Made by a program: the position numbers and the translations under genes. From an uncultured Coriobacteriaceae bacterium (GTDB taxonomy: Bacteria; Actinomycetota; Coriobacteriia; Coriobacteriales; Atopobiaceae): a stretch of DNA of 25,998 nucleotides. Below the pieces are notes generated by a model that made no database searches, was not told the DNA's origin, and worked only from the letters and a program-made list of their open reading frames with translations. Of this stretch, positions 1 through 7,205 are shown piece after piece. The stretch lies in assembly GCA_900543875.1 (NCBI GenBank), contig UQSV01000024.1:1-25998 (forward strand), in the 5' to 3' direction. Position 1 is the first letter of the stretch; each line of letters begins with the position of its first letter.

Positions 1-801
1 GGTCCCCAGGTGGGCATGATCCAGAACGCCATGACCGAGCTGACCCGCTCCAACCCCGAGAAGTACATCCCCTGCCCCCTGTCCGTGTGCGTGGCCATGA
101 GCCAGGGCTACATCGGCTACGATCTGCAGAACGCCCTCCGGGAGGAGCTGCTGGACCGGGGCATCCGCAAGGGCGTGGCCACCGTGCTCACCCAGGTGGA
201 GGTGGACCCCGCCGACCCGGCCTTCGCCCACCCCACCAAGCCCATCGGCTCCTTCATGTCGAAGGAGGAGGCCGAGCAGCTCAAGGAGAGCCGCAACTAC
301 GACTTCGTCGAGGACTCCGGCCGTGGCTACCGCCGCGTCGTCGCCAGCCCCAAGCCCAAGCGCATCGTCGAGCTCGACACGATCTCCTCGCTCGTTGCTG
401 CTGACCACGTGGTCATCGCCTGCGGTGGTGGCGGCATCCCCGTCGAGCCCACGGGTAACCACCACCTCAAGGGCGCCGCTGCGGTCATCGACAAGGACTT
501 CGCCGCCGAGCTGCTCGCCGAGTCGCTCGACGCCGACTACCTCGTGATCCTCACGGCCGTCGAGAAGGTCGCCGTTCGCTTTGGCAAGCCCGACGAGGAG
601 TGGCTCGACGCCCTCACGCCCGAGCGTGCCCGCGAGCTCGCCGACGCCGGCGAGTTTGGCAAGGGCTCCATGGAGCCGAAGGTGCTCGCGTGCGCCAAGT
701 TCGCCGAGAGCAAGCCTGGCCGCTCCGCCCTCATCACGCTGCTCGAGAAGGCGCGTGACGGCATCGACGGCAAGACCGGCACCACGGTTCGCGCCAACTA
801 G
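1..801 (+). CDS. arcC: Carbamate kinase, 5'-truncated by the window edge
   Basis: Reversible transfer of phosphate between carbamoyl phosphate and ADP, giving ATP, CO2 and ammonia in the cytoplasm. The frame is open from base 1 (it begins GPQVGM), so about 45 N-terminal residues lie outside; 266 of roughly 310 family residues are present. Amino acid kinase family signatures are visible: the ACGGGGIPV glycine loop, a DKDFAAELLA segment, LVILTAVEKV and the C-terminal FGKGSMEPKV motif typical of carbamate kinases. Two stop codons lie in tandem (799-804) and a strong terminator follows. Carbamate kinase also serves the arginine deiminase pathway. Here the downstream mocA-like and hydantoinase genes make it more like E. 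coli yqeA, which sits in the anaerobic purine/ureide degradation cluster; that assignment is inference from context. Confidence 0.93.
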   Translation, partial: GPQVGMIQNAMTELTRSNPEKYIPCPLSVCVAMSQGYIGYDLQNALREELLDRGIRKGVATVLTQVEVDPADPAFAHPTKPIGSFMSKEEAEQLKESRNYDFVEDSGRGYRRVVASPKPKRIVELDTISSLVAADHVVIACGGGGIPVEPTGNHHLKGAAAVIDKDFAAELLAESLDADYLVILTAVEKVAVRFGKPDEEWLDALTPERARELADAGEFGKGSMEPKVLACAKFAESKPGRSALITLLEKARDGIDGKTGTTVRAN

Positions 802-813
802 TAGATCTTCCTG

Positions 814-860
814 CCCCACCCGCGCGATGAAGGGAAGCGCGCGGGTGGGGTGGCTTCTTT
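814..860 (+). terminator. Rho-independent-type terminator after the carbamate kinase gene
   Basis: Perfect 13-bp stem: 814-826 (ccccacccgcgcg) pairs with 838-850, with an 11-nt loop, followed by a moderately T-rich tail (tggcttcttt). It starts 10 nt after the tandem stops. It suggests the kinase ends a transcript and the next gene has its own promoter. Confidence 0.85.
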
Positions 861-989
861 GGACGACGGGGCAATGGGACAATACCTGCCTGAGCAACTG
901 TCCCAGCCATTGGCTCGTCGTACGAAGAAGTGGGATTTTGGGCGGGCGTCTCGCGCCCGCGGGGACGTGTTCTTGGGGATAATGGACGC

Positions 990-1970
990 ATGAGGCCAAG
1001 TGTAAAGACATACCTGGTAGACGATGAGGGCGAGCGAGTCTTTGGACCCGGCCCCGCTGAGCTCCTGCGTCGCATTCGCGAGTACGGGAGCCTGCGCGCC
1101 GCCGCCATCTCGATGGGGATGGCCTACACGAAGGCGCTCGCGCTCGTCCACAAGGCCGAGAGCGGCCTGGGCTCGCCCCTCACCACCCGCGTGATTGGCG
1201 GCTCGGGCGGTGGCGGCTCCACGCCCACGCCCGAGGCCGACGAGCTGCTTGCCTGCTACGAGCGCTGGACCGCCGCCTGCGAGATGGCGACAGACGCCCA
1301 GTACGCCTCCGCCTTTGCGCCGGGCGTCGCCGCGAGCACGCATGCCGCCCAGGACGCCAGTGCCCGCCTCGTGGGCGTCGCCGTGCTGGGTGCGGGCCAT
1401 GCCCGTCGCTTTGGCGCCAACAAGCTCGTAGAGCCCCTCATGGGCGAGCCCGTCATCGAGCGCGCCCTGGGCTGCGTGCCGCCCGGCCTTCCCATGGTCG
1501 TGGCGAGCGGCACCCCCGAGGTCGATGCCATCTGCGACAAGCGCGGCATCGAGCATGTGCGCCCCTCGGGCGAGCTCGAGCAGAGCGATTCCATGCGCGC
1601 CGCCGTGGCCTATGCCAAGAGCCAGGGCTGGGTGGCCTGCGTTTTCGTGCCGGGCGACCAGCCGCTCATCGAGCAGGGGAGCCTGCGCACGATGCTCACC
1701 GTGAGCGCCGCCAACCCCGACGCCTGCGTGCGCCTTGGCTGGCGCGGCCGCCCCGGCTCACCGGCGCTGTTCCCCGCGAGCCTGTTCGAGGCGCTTCTCG
1801 GCGTGGAGGGCGACACGGGTGGCTCGAGCGTGCTTGGCGCCGATGACGTGCGCGTGCTGAGCGTCGAGGCCTCCTGGCCGTGGGAGCTTTGGGATATCGA
1901 CACGCCCGACGAGCTTGGGCGCTGCCGCGAGATTATCGAGAGTGGTCTTGCTCGTGGAGGGAGTAACTAG
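990..1970 (+). CDS. ModE-type HTH fused to MocA-like molybdenum cofactor cytidylyltransferase
   Basis: A 326-residue two-domain protein. Residues about 1-95 are a ModE/LysR-type winged helix (ELLRRIREYGSLRAAAISMG, then a Gly-rich wing near 70-77), as in the DNA-binding half of molybdate regulators, but no molybdate-binding Mop domain follows. Residues about 127-315 are a MobA/MocA-like nucleotidyltransferase: GAGHARRFGANK (134-145) is the NTP-binding loop, PGDQP (221-225) the metal-binding aspartate motif, and GRPGSPALFP (253-262) the conserved late motif. The E. coli counterpart MocA/YgfJ makes molybdopterin cytosine dinucleotide for xanthine dehydrogenase-type hydroxylases. ATG 990 was chosen over an in-frame GTG at 930 because residue 1 then starts just ahead of the HTH; a GATAAT hexamer at 978-983 may be a -10 box. 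One base separates its stop from the hydantoinase start, implying co-transcription. Confidence 0.88.
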   Translation: MRPSVKTYLVDDEGERVFGPGPAELLRRIREYGSLRAAAISMGMAYTKALALVHKAESGLGSPLTTRVIGGSGGGGSTPTPEADELLACYERWTAACEMATDAQYASAFAPGVAASTHAAQDASARLVGVAVLGAGHARRFGANKLVEPLMGEPVIERALGCVPPGLPMVVASGTPEVDAICDKRGIEHVRPSGELEQSDSMRAAVAYAKSQGWVACVFVPGDQPLIEQGSLRTMLTVSAANPDACVRLGWRGRPGSPALFPASLFEALLGVEGDTGGSSVLGADDVRVLSVEASWPWELWDIDTPDELGRCREIIESGLARGGSN

Positions 1971-1971
1971 C

Positions 1972-3339
1972 ATGGTCATCATCCAGGGTGGAACGCTTGT
2001 GTGCCCCGACGGCCTGCGCCGTGGTGACGTGGCGCTCGAGGGCGACAAGATCGCCCGCATCGCGGCCCACATCGAGCCCGCCGACGGCGACGAGGTGCAC
2101 GACGCGACGGGTTGCTGGGTGTTCCCCGGCTTTATCGACGGCCACACCCACATGCAGTGCTGGACCGGCATCGACTGGACGGCCGACAGCTTCGAGACGG
2201 GCACGCGCGCCGCTGCCTGCGGCGGAACCACGACGATCGTGGACTACGCCACGGCCGACCGTGGCGTCACCATGCCCGATGCCCTTGACGAGTGGCACAA
2301 GCGCGCCGACGGCACCTGCACGGCCAACTACGCCTTCCACATGGCCCTGGCCGAGTGGAACGACGAGAACCGCGCCGACCTCGCCGTGATGCGCGAGCGT
2401 GGCGTCTGCTCGTTCAAGACCTACTTCGCCTACGACCACCTGCGCCTCGACGATGCCGAGACGCTCGAGGTGCTCGAGGCCCTGAAGCCGCTCGGCGGCA
2501 CCCTGTGCGTGCACTGCGAGAACGGCACGCTCGTAGACGCCCTTCAGAAGCGCGTCTACGAGAGCGGCATCCACGGCCCCGAGGGACACCCCCTGAGCCG
2601 CCCGGACGTCTGCGAGGCCGAGGCCATCAGCCGCCTGCTCTACCTCGCCCACCTCGCCGGCGACGCCCGCGTGAACGTCGTACACCTCTCGACCAAGCTG
2701 GGGCTCGAGGCCATCCGCGCCGCCAAGGCCCGCGGCCAGAAGAACATCTTCGTCGAGACCTGCCCGCAGTACCTGCTGCTCGACGACACCTGCTTCCTCA
2801 AGGACGGCGAGGACGGCCTGGAGGGCCTCGAGTTCGTCATGAGCCCGCCGCCCCGCAAGCCGGCCGACCGCAGTGCCCTGCGCGAGGCGCTCGTGAACGG
2901 CGAGATCGACACCATTGCCACCGACCACTGCAGCTTCAACCTGCACGGCCAGAAGGACCGCGGCGCCGACGACTTCCGCGCCGTGCCCAACGGCGGCGCC
3001 GGCGTGGAGCACCGCCCCGCGCTCATCGCCACCACGTTCGCCGGCGAGCTTGGCCCCACCGACCTGTGCCGGCTCATGAGCGAGAACCCTGCCAAGGTCT
3101 TTGGCATGTTCCCACGTAAGGGCTGCCTCGCCGGGGGCTCCGACGCCGACATCTGCGTCTGGGACCCGAGCGTCGAGTGGACGATCAGCGCCGCCACACA
3201 GCACCAGAACGTCGACCACACGCCGTTCGAGGGCTTCGAGTGCCGTGGCCGCGCCCGTCTCACGTTCGTGAACGGCGTCCTCGCCGCGCGCGACGGCGAG
3301 CCCACGGGCGTCAAGCCCGGCCGCTACGTGAGCCGCTAG
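1972..3339 (+). CDS. hyuA: D-hydantoinase / dihydropyrimidinase family amidohydrolase (HyuA-like)
   Basis: Cyclic amide hydrolase of 455 residues, the usual family length, with a binuclear metal centre. Visible ligands: H58 and H60 in GFIDGHTH, the lysine expected to be carbamylated at K149 in SFKTYFAY, H181 in LCVHCENG, H238 in VNVVHLS, and D318 in TIATDHC. Start ATG 1972 has a GGAGGGAG ribosome binding site about 10 nt upstream; upstream in-frame starts would lie inside the preceding gene. The substrate cannot be read from sequence. In E. coli and gut anaerobes the homologue hyuA belongs to the cluster needed for anaerobic uric acid/purine breakdown, and the carbamate kinase and MocA-like neighbours fit that role. 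Pyrimidine or other hydantoin ring opening remains possible. Confidence 0.9.
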   Translation: MVIIQGGTLVCPDGLRRGDVALEGDKIARIAAHIEPADGDEVHDATGCWVFPGFIDGHTHMQCWTGIDWTADSFETGTRAAACGGTTTIVDYATADRGVTMPDALDEWHKRADGTCTANYAFHMALAEWNDENRADLAVMRERGVCSFKTYFAYDHLRLDDAETLEVLEALKPLGGTLCVHCENGTLVDALQKRVYESGIHGPEGHPLSRPDVCEAEAISRLLYLAHLAGDARVNVVHLSTKLGLEAIRAAKARGQKNIFVETCPQYLLLDDTCFLKDGEDGLEGLEFVMSPPPRKPADRSALREALVNGEIDTIATDHCSFNLHGQKDRGADDFRAVPNGGAGVEHRPALIATTFAGELGPTDLCRLMSENPAKVFGMFPRKGCLAGGSDADICVWDPSVEWTISAATQHQNVDHTPFEGFECRGRARLTFVNGVLAARDGEPTGVKPGRYVSR

Positions 3340-3416
3340 GGTCAACACCGCGTTGCGCATCCCGCACGTGCGCGAGCGGCCTGGCCGCGCGCACGCCCAC
3401 TATCATTTGGTACCAT

Positions 3417-3469
3417 GCCCCGCGAGGGGCAAGACATATGCCGCCACCAGCGGCATCGACTAGAAGGAG
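3417..3469 (+). promoter_or_regulatory. ridA leader with two small hairpins and a strong ribosome binding site
   Basis: Two stem-loops precede ridA: gcccc(3417-3421)-GCGA-ggggc(3426-3430), a GNRA-type tetraloop, and atgccgc(3438-3444)-cacca-gcggcat(3450-3456), a perfect 7-bp stem. The second ends 7 nt before AAGGAG (3464-3469). Neither is followed by a T run, so they look like leader structure or mRNA-stabilising elements, not terminators. Confidence 0.45.
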
Positions 3470-3475
3470 ATTCTC

Positions 3476-3856
3476 ATGGCTATCGAGGCTATCGTCACCG
3501 ACAAGGCTCCCGCCGCCGTTGGTCCCTACTCCGCCGCCACCAAGGCCGGCAACTGCATCCACGTCTCCGGCCAGCTGCCGGTCGACCCCGCCACCGGCGA
3601 GTTCGCCGGCGAGGACATCGCCTCCCAGACCCGTCAGAGCCTGACCAACGTCAAGAACGTCCTCGAGGCTGCCGGCGCCACCATGGCCGACGTTGCCGAG
3701 ACGACCGTCCTGCTCGACTCCATCGCCGACTTCGGCGCCATGAACGAGGTCTACGCCGAGTTCTTCGCCGCCCCGTACCCGGCCCGCGCCGCCTTCGAGG
3801 TCGCCGCGCTGCCCAAGGGCGCCAAGGTCGAGATCAAGGCCGTGGCCTACCTGTAA
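3476..3856 (+). CDS. ridA: RidA (YjgF/YER057c/UK114) family reactive enamine/imine deaminase
   Basis: A 126-residue cytoplasmic protein expected to form a trimer and hydrolyse enamine/imine intermediates such as 2-aminoacrylate, protecting PLP enzymes. Family signatures: GPYSAA (16-21), VSGQLPVDP (30-38), the substrate-binding arginine R104 in PARAAFEVAALPKGAKVEIKA, and E119/E120-region acidic residue in the VEIKAVA end. Full length compared with E. coli RidA. Start ATG 3476 is set by AAGGAG at 3464-3469. It follows the hydantoinase on the same strand after a 136-nt gap with its own leader. In purine-degradation clusters the diaminopropionate ammonia-lyase generates 2-aminoacrylate, which would give RidA a local job; that link is inference. 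Confidence 0.95.
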   Translation: MAIEAIVTDKAPAAVGPYSAATKAGNCIHVSGQLPVDPATGEFAGEDIASQTRQSLTNVKNVLEAAGATMADVAETTVLLDSIADFGAMNEVYAEFFAAPYPARAAFEVAALPKGAKVEIKAVAYL

Positions 3857-3900
3857 GCTCGTCTCATGAGCCTTGTGCGGGCGTAGCTGCCCGCTCGCAA

Positions 3901-3941
3901 GCTCCTCGCGACCGCCTGCGGCTCCGCGAGGGGCTTTTCTT
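3901..3941 (+). terminator. Terminator after ridA
   Basis: A 10-bp stem (3901-3910 with 3925-3934, one G-U pair) encloses a smaller ccg/cgg hairpin and is followed directly by TTTTCTT (3935-3941). It lies 45 nt past the ridA stop and isolates ridA from the cold-shock gene. Confidence 0.85.
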
Positions 3942-4015
3942 GTCCGCCGGTACCGCTCGCGGCTAATTTGCGTTTCTCGTGGGTAAGGAGCGTGGGCTGG
4001 GGTAGACTATTCCTC

Positions 4016-4088
4016 GTGACTTTAGGGTCACTTTTTGTTCAGCGCGCAAGCGCATTTGTTGCCCCCGGAGGGGCAAACGAAAGAAAGG
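4016..4088 (+). promoter_or_regulatory. Structured 5' leader of the cold-shock gene, with an attenuator-like hairpin
   Basis: Hairpin A: gtgac(4016-4020)-tttagg-gtcac(4027-4031), followed at once by five Ts (4032-4036), which looks like a weak intrinsic terminator. Hairpin B: ttgcccc(4059-4065)-CGGA-ggggcaa(4070-4076), a perfect 7-bp stem just upstream of the AAGAAAGG ribosome binding site (about 4081-4088). A possible -10 (TAGACT, 4003-4008) lies upstream, without a convincing -35. Cold-shock mRNAs of other bacteria have long regulatory leaders; this role here is inference. Confidence 0.5.
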
Positions 4089-4094
4089 CACGTC

Positions 4095-4301
4095 ATGGCT
4101 CAGGGTACTGTTAAGTGGTTCAATCCGGACAAGGGCTACGGCTTCATCTCTCGCGAGGACGGCGACGACCTGTTCGTCCACTACTCCGAGATTCAGATGG
4201 ACGGCTTCAAGACTCTTGACGAGGGCCAGGCTGTCGAGTTTGACATCACCACCGGTCAGAACGGCAAGCTCCAGGCTTCCAACGTCCGTAAGCTCGCCTA
4301 A
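4095..4301 (+). CDS. Cold-shock protein, CspA family
   Basis: A 68-residue single OB-fold nucleic-acid chaperone, the standard CspA length. RNP1 is KGYGFIS (13-19) and RNP2 is LFVHY (26-30); the GTVKWFN N-terminus is diagnostic. It binds single-stranded RNA/DNA and likely melts mRNA structure in the cytoplasm. ATG 4095 is chosen because [10 protein letters not shown] is the conserved family start and a purine-rich AAGAAAGG sits about 7 nt upstream; the longer reading frame from 4035 would be leader sequence. It is a single-gene unit between two strong terminators. Codon choice is biased toward high-expression codons (AAG, GGC, CGT), fitting an abundant protein. Confidence 0.96.
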   Translation: MAQGTVKWFNPDKGYGFISREDGDDLFVHYSEIQMDGFKTLDEGQAVEFDITTGQNGKLQASNVRKLA

Positions 4302-4323
4302 GTTCGACTTACATACGCTTGGG

Positions 4324-4354
4324 AAGGGGTGCCTCTTTGAGGCGCCCCTTTTTT
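4324..4354 (+). terminator. Terminator after the cold-shock gene
   Basis: Stem ggggtgcctc (4326-4335) with gaggcgcccc (4339-4348), one G-U pair, a 3-nt TTT loop, flanking A-T pairs and six Ts (4349-4354). A textbook intrinsic terminator 22 nt after the stop codon. Confidence 0.93.
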
Positions 4355-4391
4355 ATTATTGCCGCCACGCAGCAGCGGGTGTCGAGCGGCT

Positions 4392-4490
4392 GGGCATGCT
4401 TGCATCGATCGAGGCACCCGCAGGGGCATGCGTTTCATCGATCGAGACGCCCGTAGGGGCATGCGTTTCATCAAGTAGGGCGCCCGCAAC
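4392..4490. repeat. Three imperfect tandem copies of a 33-bp unit
   Basis: Copies begin with gggcatgc near 4392, 4424 and 4457 (period 32-33 bp). Each unit holds a GCATGC palindrome; the first two also hold ATCGATCG, and each ends cccg(c/t)a(g/a). The third copy has diverged in its middle. Copies are contiguous with no spacers. Several frames stay open across it on both strands because the period is about 33, giving spurious 11-residue peptide repeats. It lies in the 338-nt gap between the cold-shock gene and the convergent LtaS-like gene. The remainder of that gap (4491-4639) shows only a weak minus-strand stem (tccaca/tgtgga, around 4553-4585) that could act as a terminator. Confidence 0.8.
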
Positions 4491-4639
4491 TGGTTGGTCA
4501 CGGACGCCCTGCGCTGCGTTGCGTGTGGTTCTTGCCTTTCCCTGTTCATCCAAAATACGCATCCACAGAGCTCAGGCGCGTAATGTGGACGAACCGATGG
4601 TACAGCCGGTGCTCTATGCTTCGCTTGGTTGAGAGGGGG

Positions 4640-6781
4640 CTACTGCACCGTCTTGGCAAACTCGAGGTATTGCACGTGGGCGTGCTGTCGCCATGCCTCG
4701 AGAGCGCGCTCGGCGGCGTACTCGGCTTCGGCATTCTGGGCCGGCTCGTCGGTGGAGTTGCCGCTCGTGGTGTGCCAGAAGCCCTCGCCGTCCTGGTAGG
4801 CAAAGAGGTTGATGCCCGGCATGGACAGGCGCGCGCCCAGCGCGGCCTTCTGGTAGCTCGTGAGCGGCGCCCCGATGGCATCGAGCGCAAGCGCGCTCAG
4901 GGTGCTCGTCGAGGTCTGCTCCCAGCGCATCTCGCCCGTGGCGGCAACGTCGTAGTTGGCCCAGACGAGGTAGTTGGTCTGGTAGGCACGCGCCGAGTGC
5001 GCGGTCTGGCCCGCATCGCCATAGAGCGCGTCGTCGAGCGCCATGCCAAAGTTGGGCTGGTGGTCGCCAAAGAAGACGAGCATGACGGGGCGGTCAAGGC
5101 CGCGCAGCTGCTCGATGAACCACTGCAGGTCCTGGTCGGAGGCCTGGATGCACGAGAGGTATTCGTTGAGCTGGTCGTTGCCGGCCTGGTCCCAGTAGGG
5201 CGCGTTGTAGGTCGTGAGGCGGTCCTCGGGGATGTTGTACTGGTTGTACGAGCTGTGGTTCTGCATCGTCACATCGAGGACGAACTGCGGCGTGTCGCTG
5301 CTCGCGAGCTGGTCGAGCACCTTCTGGTAGGTGGCGGCGTCGGTCACGCCGCTGTGGAAGACGGGGGCGTCCTCGAAGGCCGAGATGTCGTAGAAACGGT
5401 TGAAACCCATCTGCTCGTAGACGCTCTCGCGGTTCCAGTTGGTTGAGAGGTTGGGGTGGATCGCCGTGGTGTCGTAGCCCATCTCGGCAAACTGACGGGC
5501 GAGGTTGGGCGTGTCGTCAAAGTCGTAGAGCGTGTAGGGGTAGAGGCCCATGCCAATGTAGGAGAGGCTGCTGCCCGTGAGCGTCTCGAACTCGGAGTTG
5601 CAGGTGCCGCCGCCGTAGGCAGACACCGTGAGGTTGCCGCGCACGAGGGCGTCGTCGATGCTCTTGAAGTAGGTGGGTCCCTCGTAGCCCACGCCCAGGT
5701 CACCGTAGATCGAGGAGAGGTCTGCGAACGTCTCGTTCATCACGAAGACGACACTGGGATGGGTGGCGCCGAACTGGTCGGCGCGTGCCTGGGCCGCGTT
5801 GGGATCGGTTGCGCTATCGTAGTCCTGGGCCAGCGCGGCCTCGGTGCCCGCGGCCTCCTCATCGGTGTAGCCCTCGGGCACGGAGATCTCCATGTCCTTG
5901 GCCATCGTCATGAAGGCGGGCAGCATGCCGTACTGGTAGTAGCTGTTCGAGGGCCACCAGTAGTCGATCTGGATTTCGTAGTCGTTGTGCAGGTCGAGCG
6001 CGTTGTAGCCGTTGGTGGCGCAGACGCAGGCCAAGAGCGCCACCAAGGCGGTTACTGCGGCGCGGCCCCAGACGCGGCCGATGGGACGCCCGGCCGGGCG
6101 CATGAGCACGCAGGCGTCGAGCGAGGCCACGACCAGCAGGATGCCCTGTGCGATGAGGGGCGTTACCTCGTAGGTGAAGCCGTCGGCCACCGCGGCGGCC
6201 GTCCCCAGGGCGAGAAGGTCCGAGGGCAGGATGGCCGTGCCCTTGAGGGTGAGCAGGAACCCCTGGGCGATGCCGAGGGCGGAGAGGCTCGCCGCGCAGA
6301 CGGCCACGAGCCATCCGCGGCGCTGGCCCACGAGCCACGCGCAGACCACGACGGCGGTGACGCAGCCGCGCTCGAGGGCGAGCAGGCCCGCGTCGACGTC
6401 GGCGAGGCTCGTGTTCCACGGCACCTCGAGCGCCGTGCAGGTGGCCGCCACCACGAAGGCGAGCAGCGCCCAGTCGCGCAGCAGCGGCAGCACGCGGCCG
6501 GTCACCATCTTGATGTGGCTCTCGGAGTCCGCGAGGCGGTCGAGCGGGCGCAGCAGCGGCTCGCGCAGCAGGGAGAGGGCGACGCCGAGCACGCAGAGCA
6601 GCTGGATGAGGGCAAACGTGTCCTCGCCCATGACCACGGTGCCCGCGCCCACCAGGTTGGCGAGCGCGATGGCGAGGACGACGAACGGCACGCACCAGAC
6701 GATGCTTGCCGGCCGCAGGTTGCGACGGATGAAGGTTGCGATGTCTTGCGTGTTCACGGTACCTCTTGCGATAGCTTGCAT
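4640..6781 (-). CDS. LtaS-like membrane sulfatase-fold enzyme (lipoteichoic acid synthase family)
   Basis: A 713-residue protein with hydrophobic spans near residues 25-50, 55-72, 103-120, 138-175 and 205-255, then an extracellular alkaline-phosphatase/sulfatase-fold domain. Metal and catalytic positions by analogy to LtaS: E350 in FVMNETFADL, likely nucleophile T393 in YGGGTCNSEFETLTG, H509 in TMQNHSSY and D573-H574 in FFGDHQPN. It probably transfers phosphoglycerol or a related group to a membrane glycolipid or cell-envelope polymer; the exact polymer cannot be told. ATG 6781 lacks a clear ribosome binding site. An alternative GTG at 6757 (MNTQDIAT) has AAGAGG four bases upstream and may be the true start, giving 705 residues. 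It is downstream of the HMA gene by 44 nt, same strand. Confidence 0.88.
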   Translation of the reverse strand: MQAIARGTVNTQDIATFIRRNLRPASIVWCVPFVVLAIALANLVGAGTVVMGEDTFALIQLLCVLGVALSLLREPLLRPLDRLADSESHIKMVTGRVLPLLRDWALLAFVVAATCTALEVPWNTSLADVDAGLLALERGCVTAVVVCAWLVGQRRGWLVAVCAASLSALGIAQGFLLTLKGTAILPSDLLALGTAAAVADGFTYEVTPLIAQGILLVVASLDACVLMRPAGRPIGRVWGRAAVTALVALLACVCATNGYNALDLHNDYEIQIDYWWPSNSYYQYGMLPAFMTMAKDMEISVPEGYTDEEAAGTEAALAQDYDSATDPNAAQARADQFGATHPSVVFVMNETFADLSSIYGDLGVGYEGPTYFKSIDDALVRGNLTVSAYGGGTCNSEFETLTGSSLSYIGMGLYPYTLYDFDDTPNLARQFAEMGYDTTAIHPNLSTNWNRESVYEQMGFNRFYDISAFEDAPVFHSGVTDAATYQKVLDQLASSDTPQFVLDVTMQNHSSYNQYNIPEDRLTTYNAPYWDQAGNDQLNEYLSCIQASDQDLQWFIEQLRGLDRPVMLVFFGDHQPNFGMALDDALYGDAGQTAHSARAYQTNYLVWANYDVAATGEMRWEQTSTSTLSALALDAIGAPLTSYQKAALGARLSMPGINLFAYQDGEGFWHTTSGNSTDEPAQNAEAEYAAERALEAWRQHAHVQYLEFAKTVQ

Positions 6782-6825
6782 AACAAAACTCTAATCTTAC
6801 AGCAACTTATAGCTGGGTTGTTGCC

Positions 6826-7194
6826 CTAGCGCTCCGTAAGCGCGCCCGCGCCATAGCCGGCGTTGCGCACGACGCGCTGCAGCTCCTCGGCCGAGGCGGG
6901 CTCCTTGGTGCGCACGTGGGCGACGCCCGCCGCGAGGTCGACGGTAGCCATCGTGCCCGTGCGCTCGTTGAAGGCATTGGCGATGCGCTTGGCGCAGTTC
7001 TCGCAGCTCATGCCCGTGACGGTGACGTCGTAGGCGTGGGCGTAGTGCGAGGCGTCGCGGTCCTTGGGCCCGTGGCTGCTCACGACGTCGGCGCCGCCGC
7101 AGCAGTCTCCCTTGCCGCCTCGGGCGACGTAGCCGCGAACGATGACGACGCAGGCCACGACGATGACCGCGACGATGATAACGTTGATGAGCAT
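6826..7194 (-). CDS. Membrane-anchored heavy-metal-associated (HMA) domain protein
   Basis: A 122-residue protein. Residues 3-20 form one membrane span (INVIIVAVIVVACVVIV), then a GGKGDCCGG segment (27-34; C31, C32) resembling the short Cys-rich membrane proteins found with FeoB, then an HMA fold from about residue 54 with the metal site GMSCENC (C64, C67), as in copper chaperones and P-type ATPase N-domains. It likely binds Cu(I) or another soft metal at the cytoplasmic membrane face. AGGAGGAG immediately upstream fixes ATG 7194. No transporter gene is adjacent, so its partner is unknown. The LtaS-like gene follows after 44 nt. Confidence 0.85.
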   Translation of the reverse strand: MLINVIIVAVIVVACVVIVRGYVARGGKGDCCGGADVVSSHGPKDRDASHYAHAYDVTVTGMSCENCAKRIANAFNERTGTMATVDLAAGVAHVRTKEPASAEELQRVVRNAGYGAGALTER

Positions 7195-7205
7195 GGCTCC
7201 TCCTC

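Noticed and set aside
1933..3360. 475-codon open frame antisense to the hydantoinase gene
   Set aside because: It is a GC-driven shadow: composition is Val/Ala/Gly/Leu without motifs, while the plus-strand frame has every amidohydrolase signature.
4392..4490. Possible CRISPR array
   Set aside because: Copies are directly contiguous with no unique spacers, only three exist, and no cas gene is nearby.
4298..4549. Minus-strand frame with 11-residue peptide repeats over the 33-bp repeat
   Set aside because: Several frames stay open across the repeat, no ribosome binding site is present, and the frame runs through the csp terminator.
5456..6829. 457-codon open frame antisense to the LtaS-like gene
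   Set aside because: Low-complexity Gly/Ala/Arg/His translation with no motif; the minus-strand frame carries the sulfatase-fold motifs and membrane spans.
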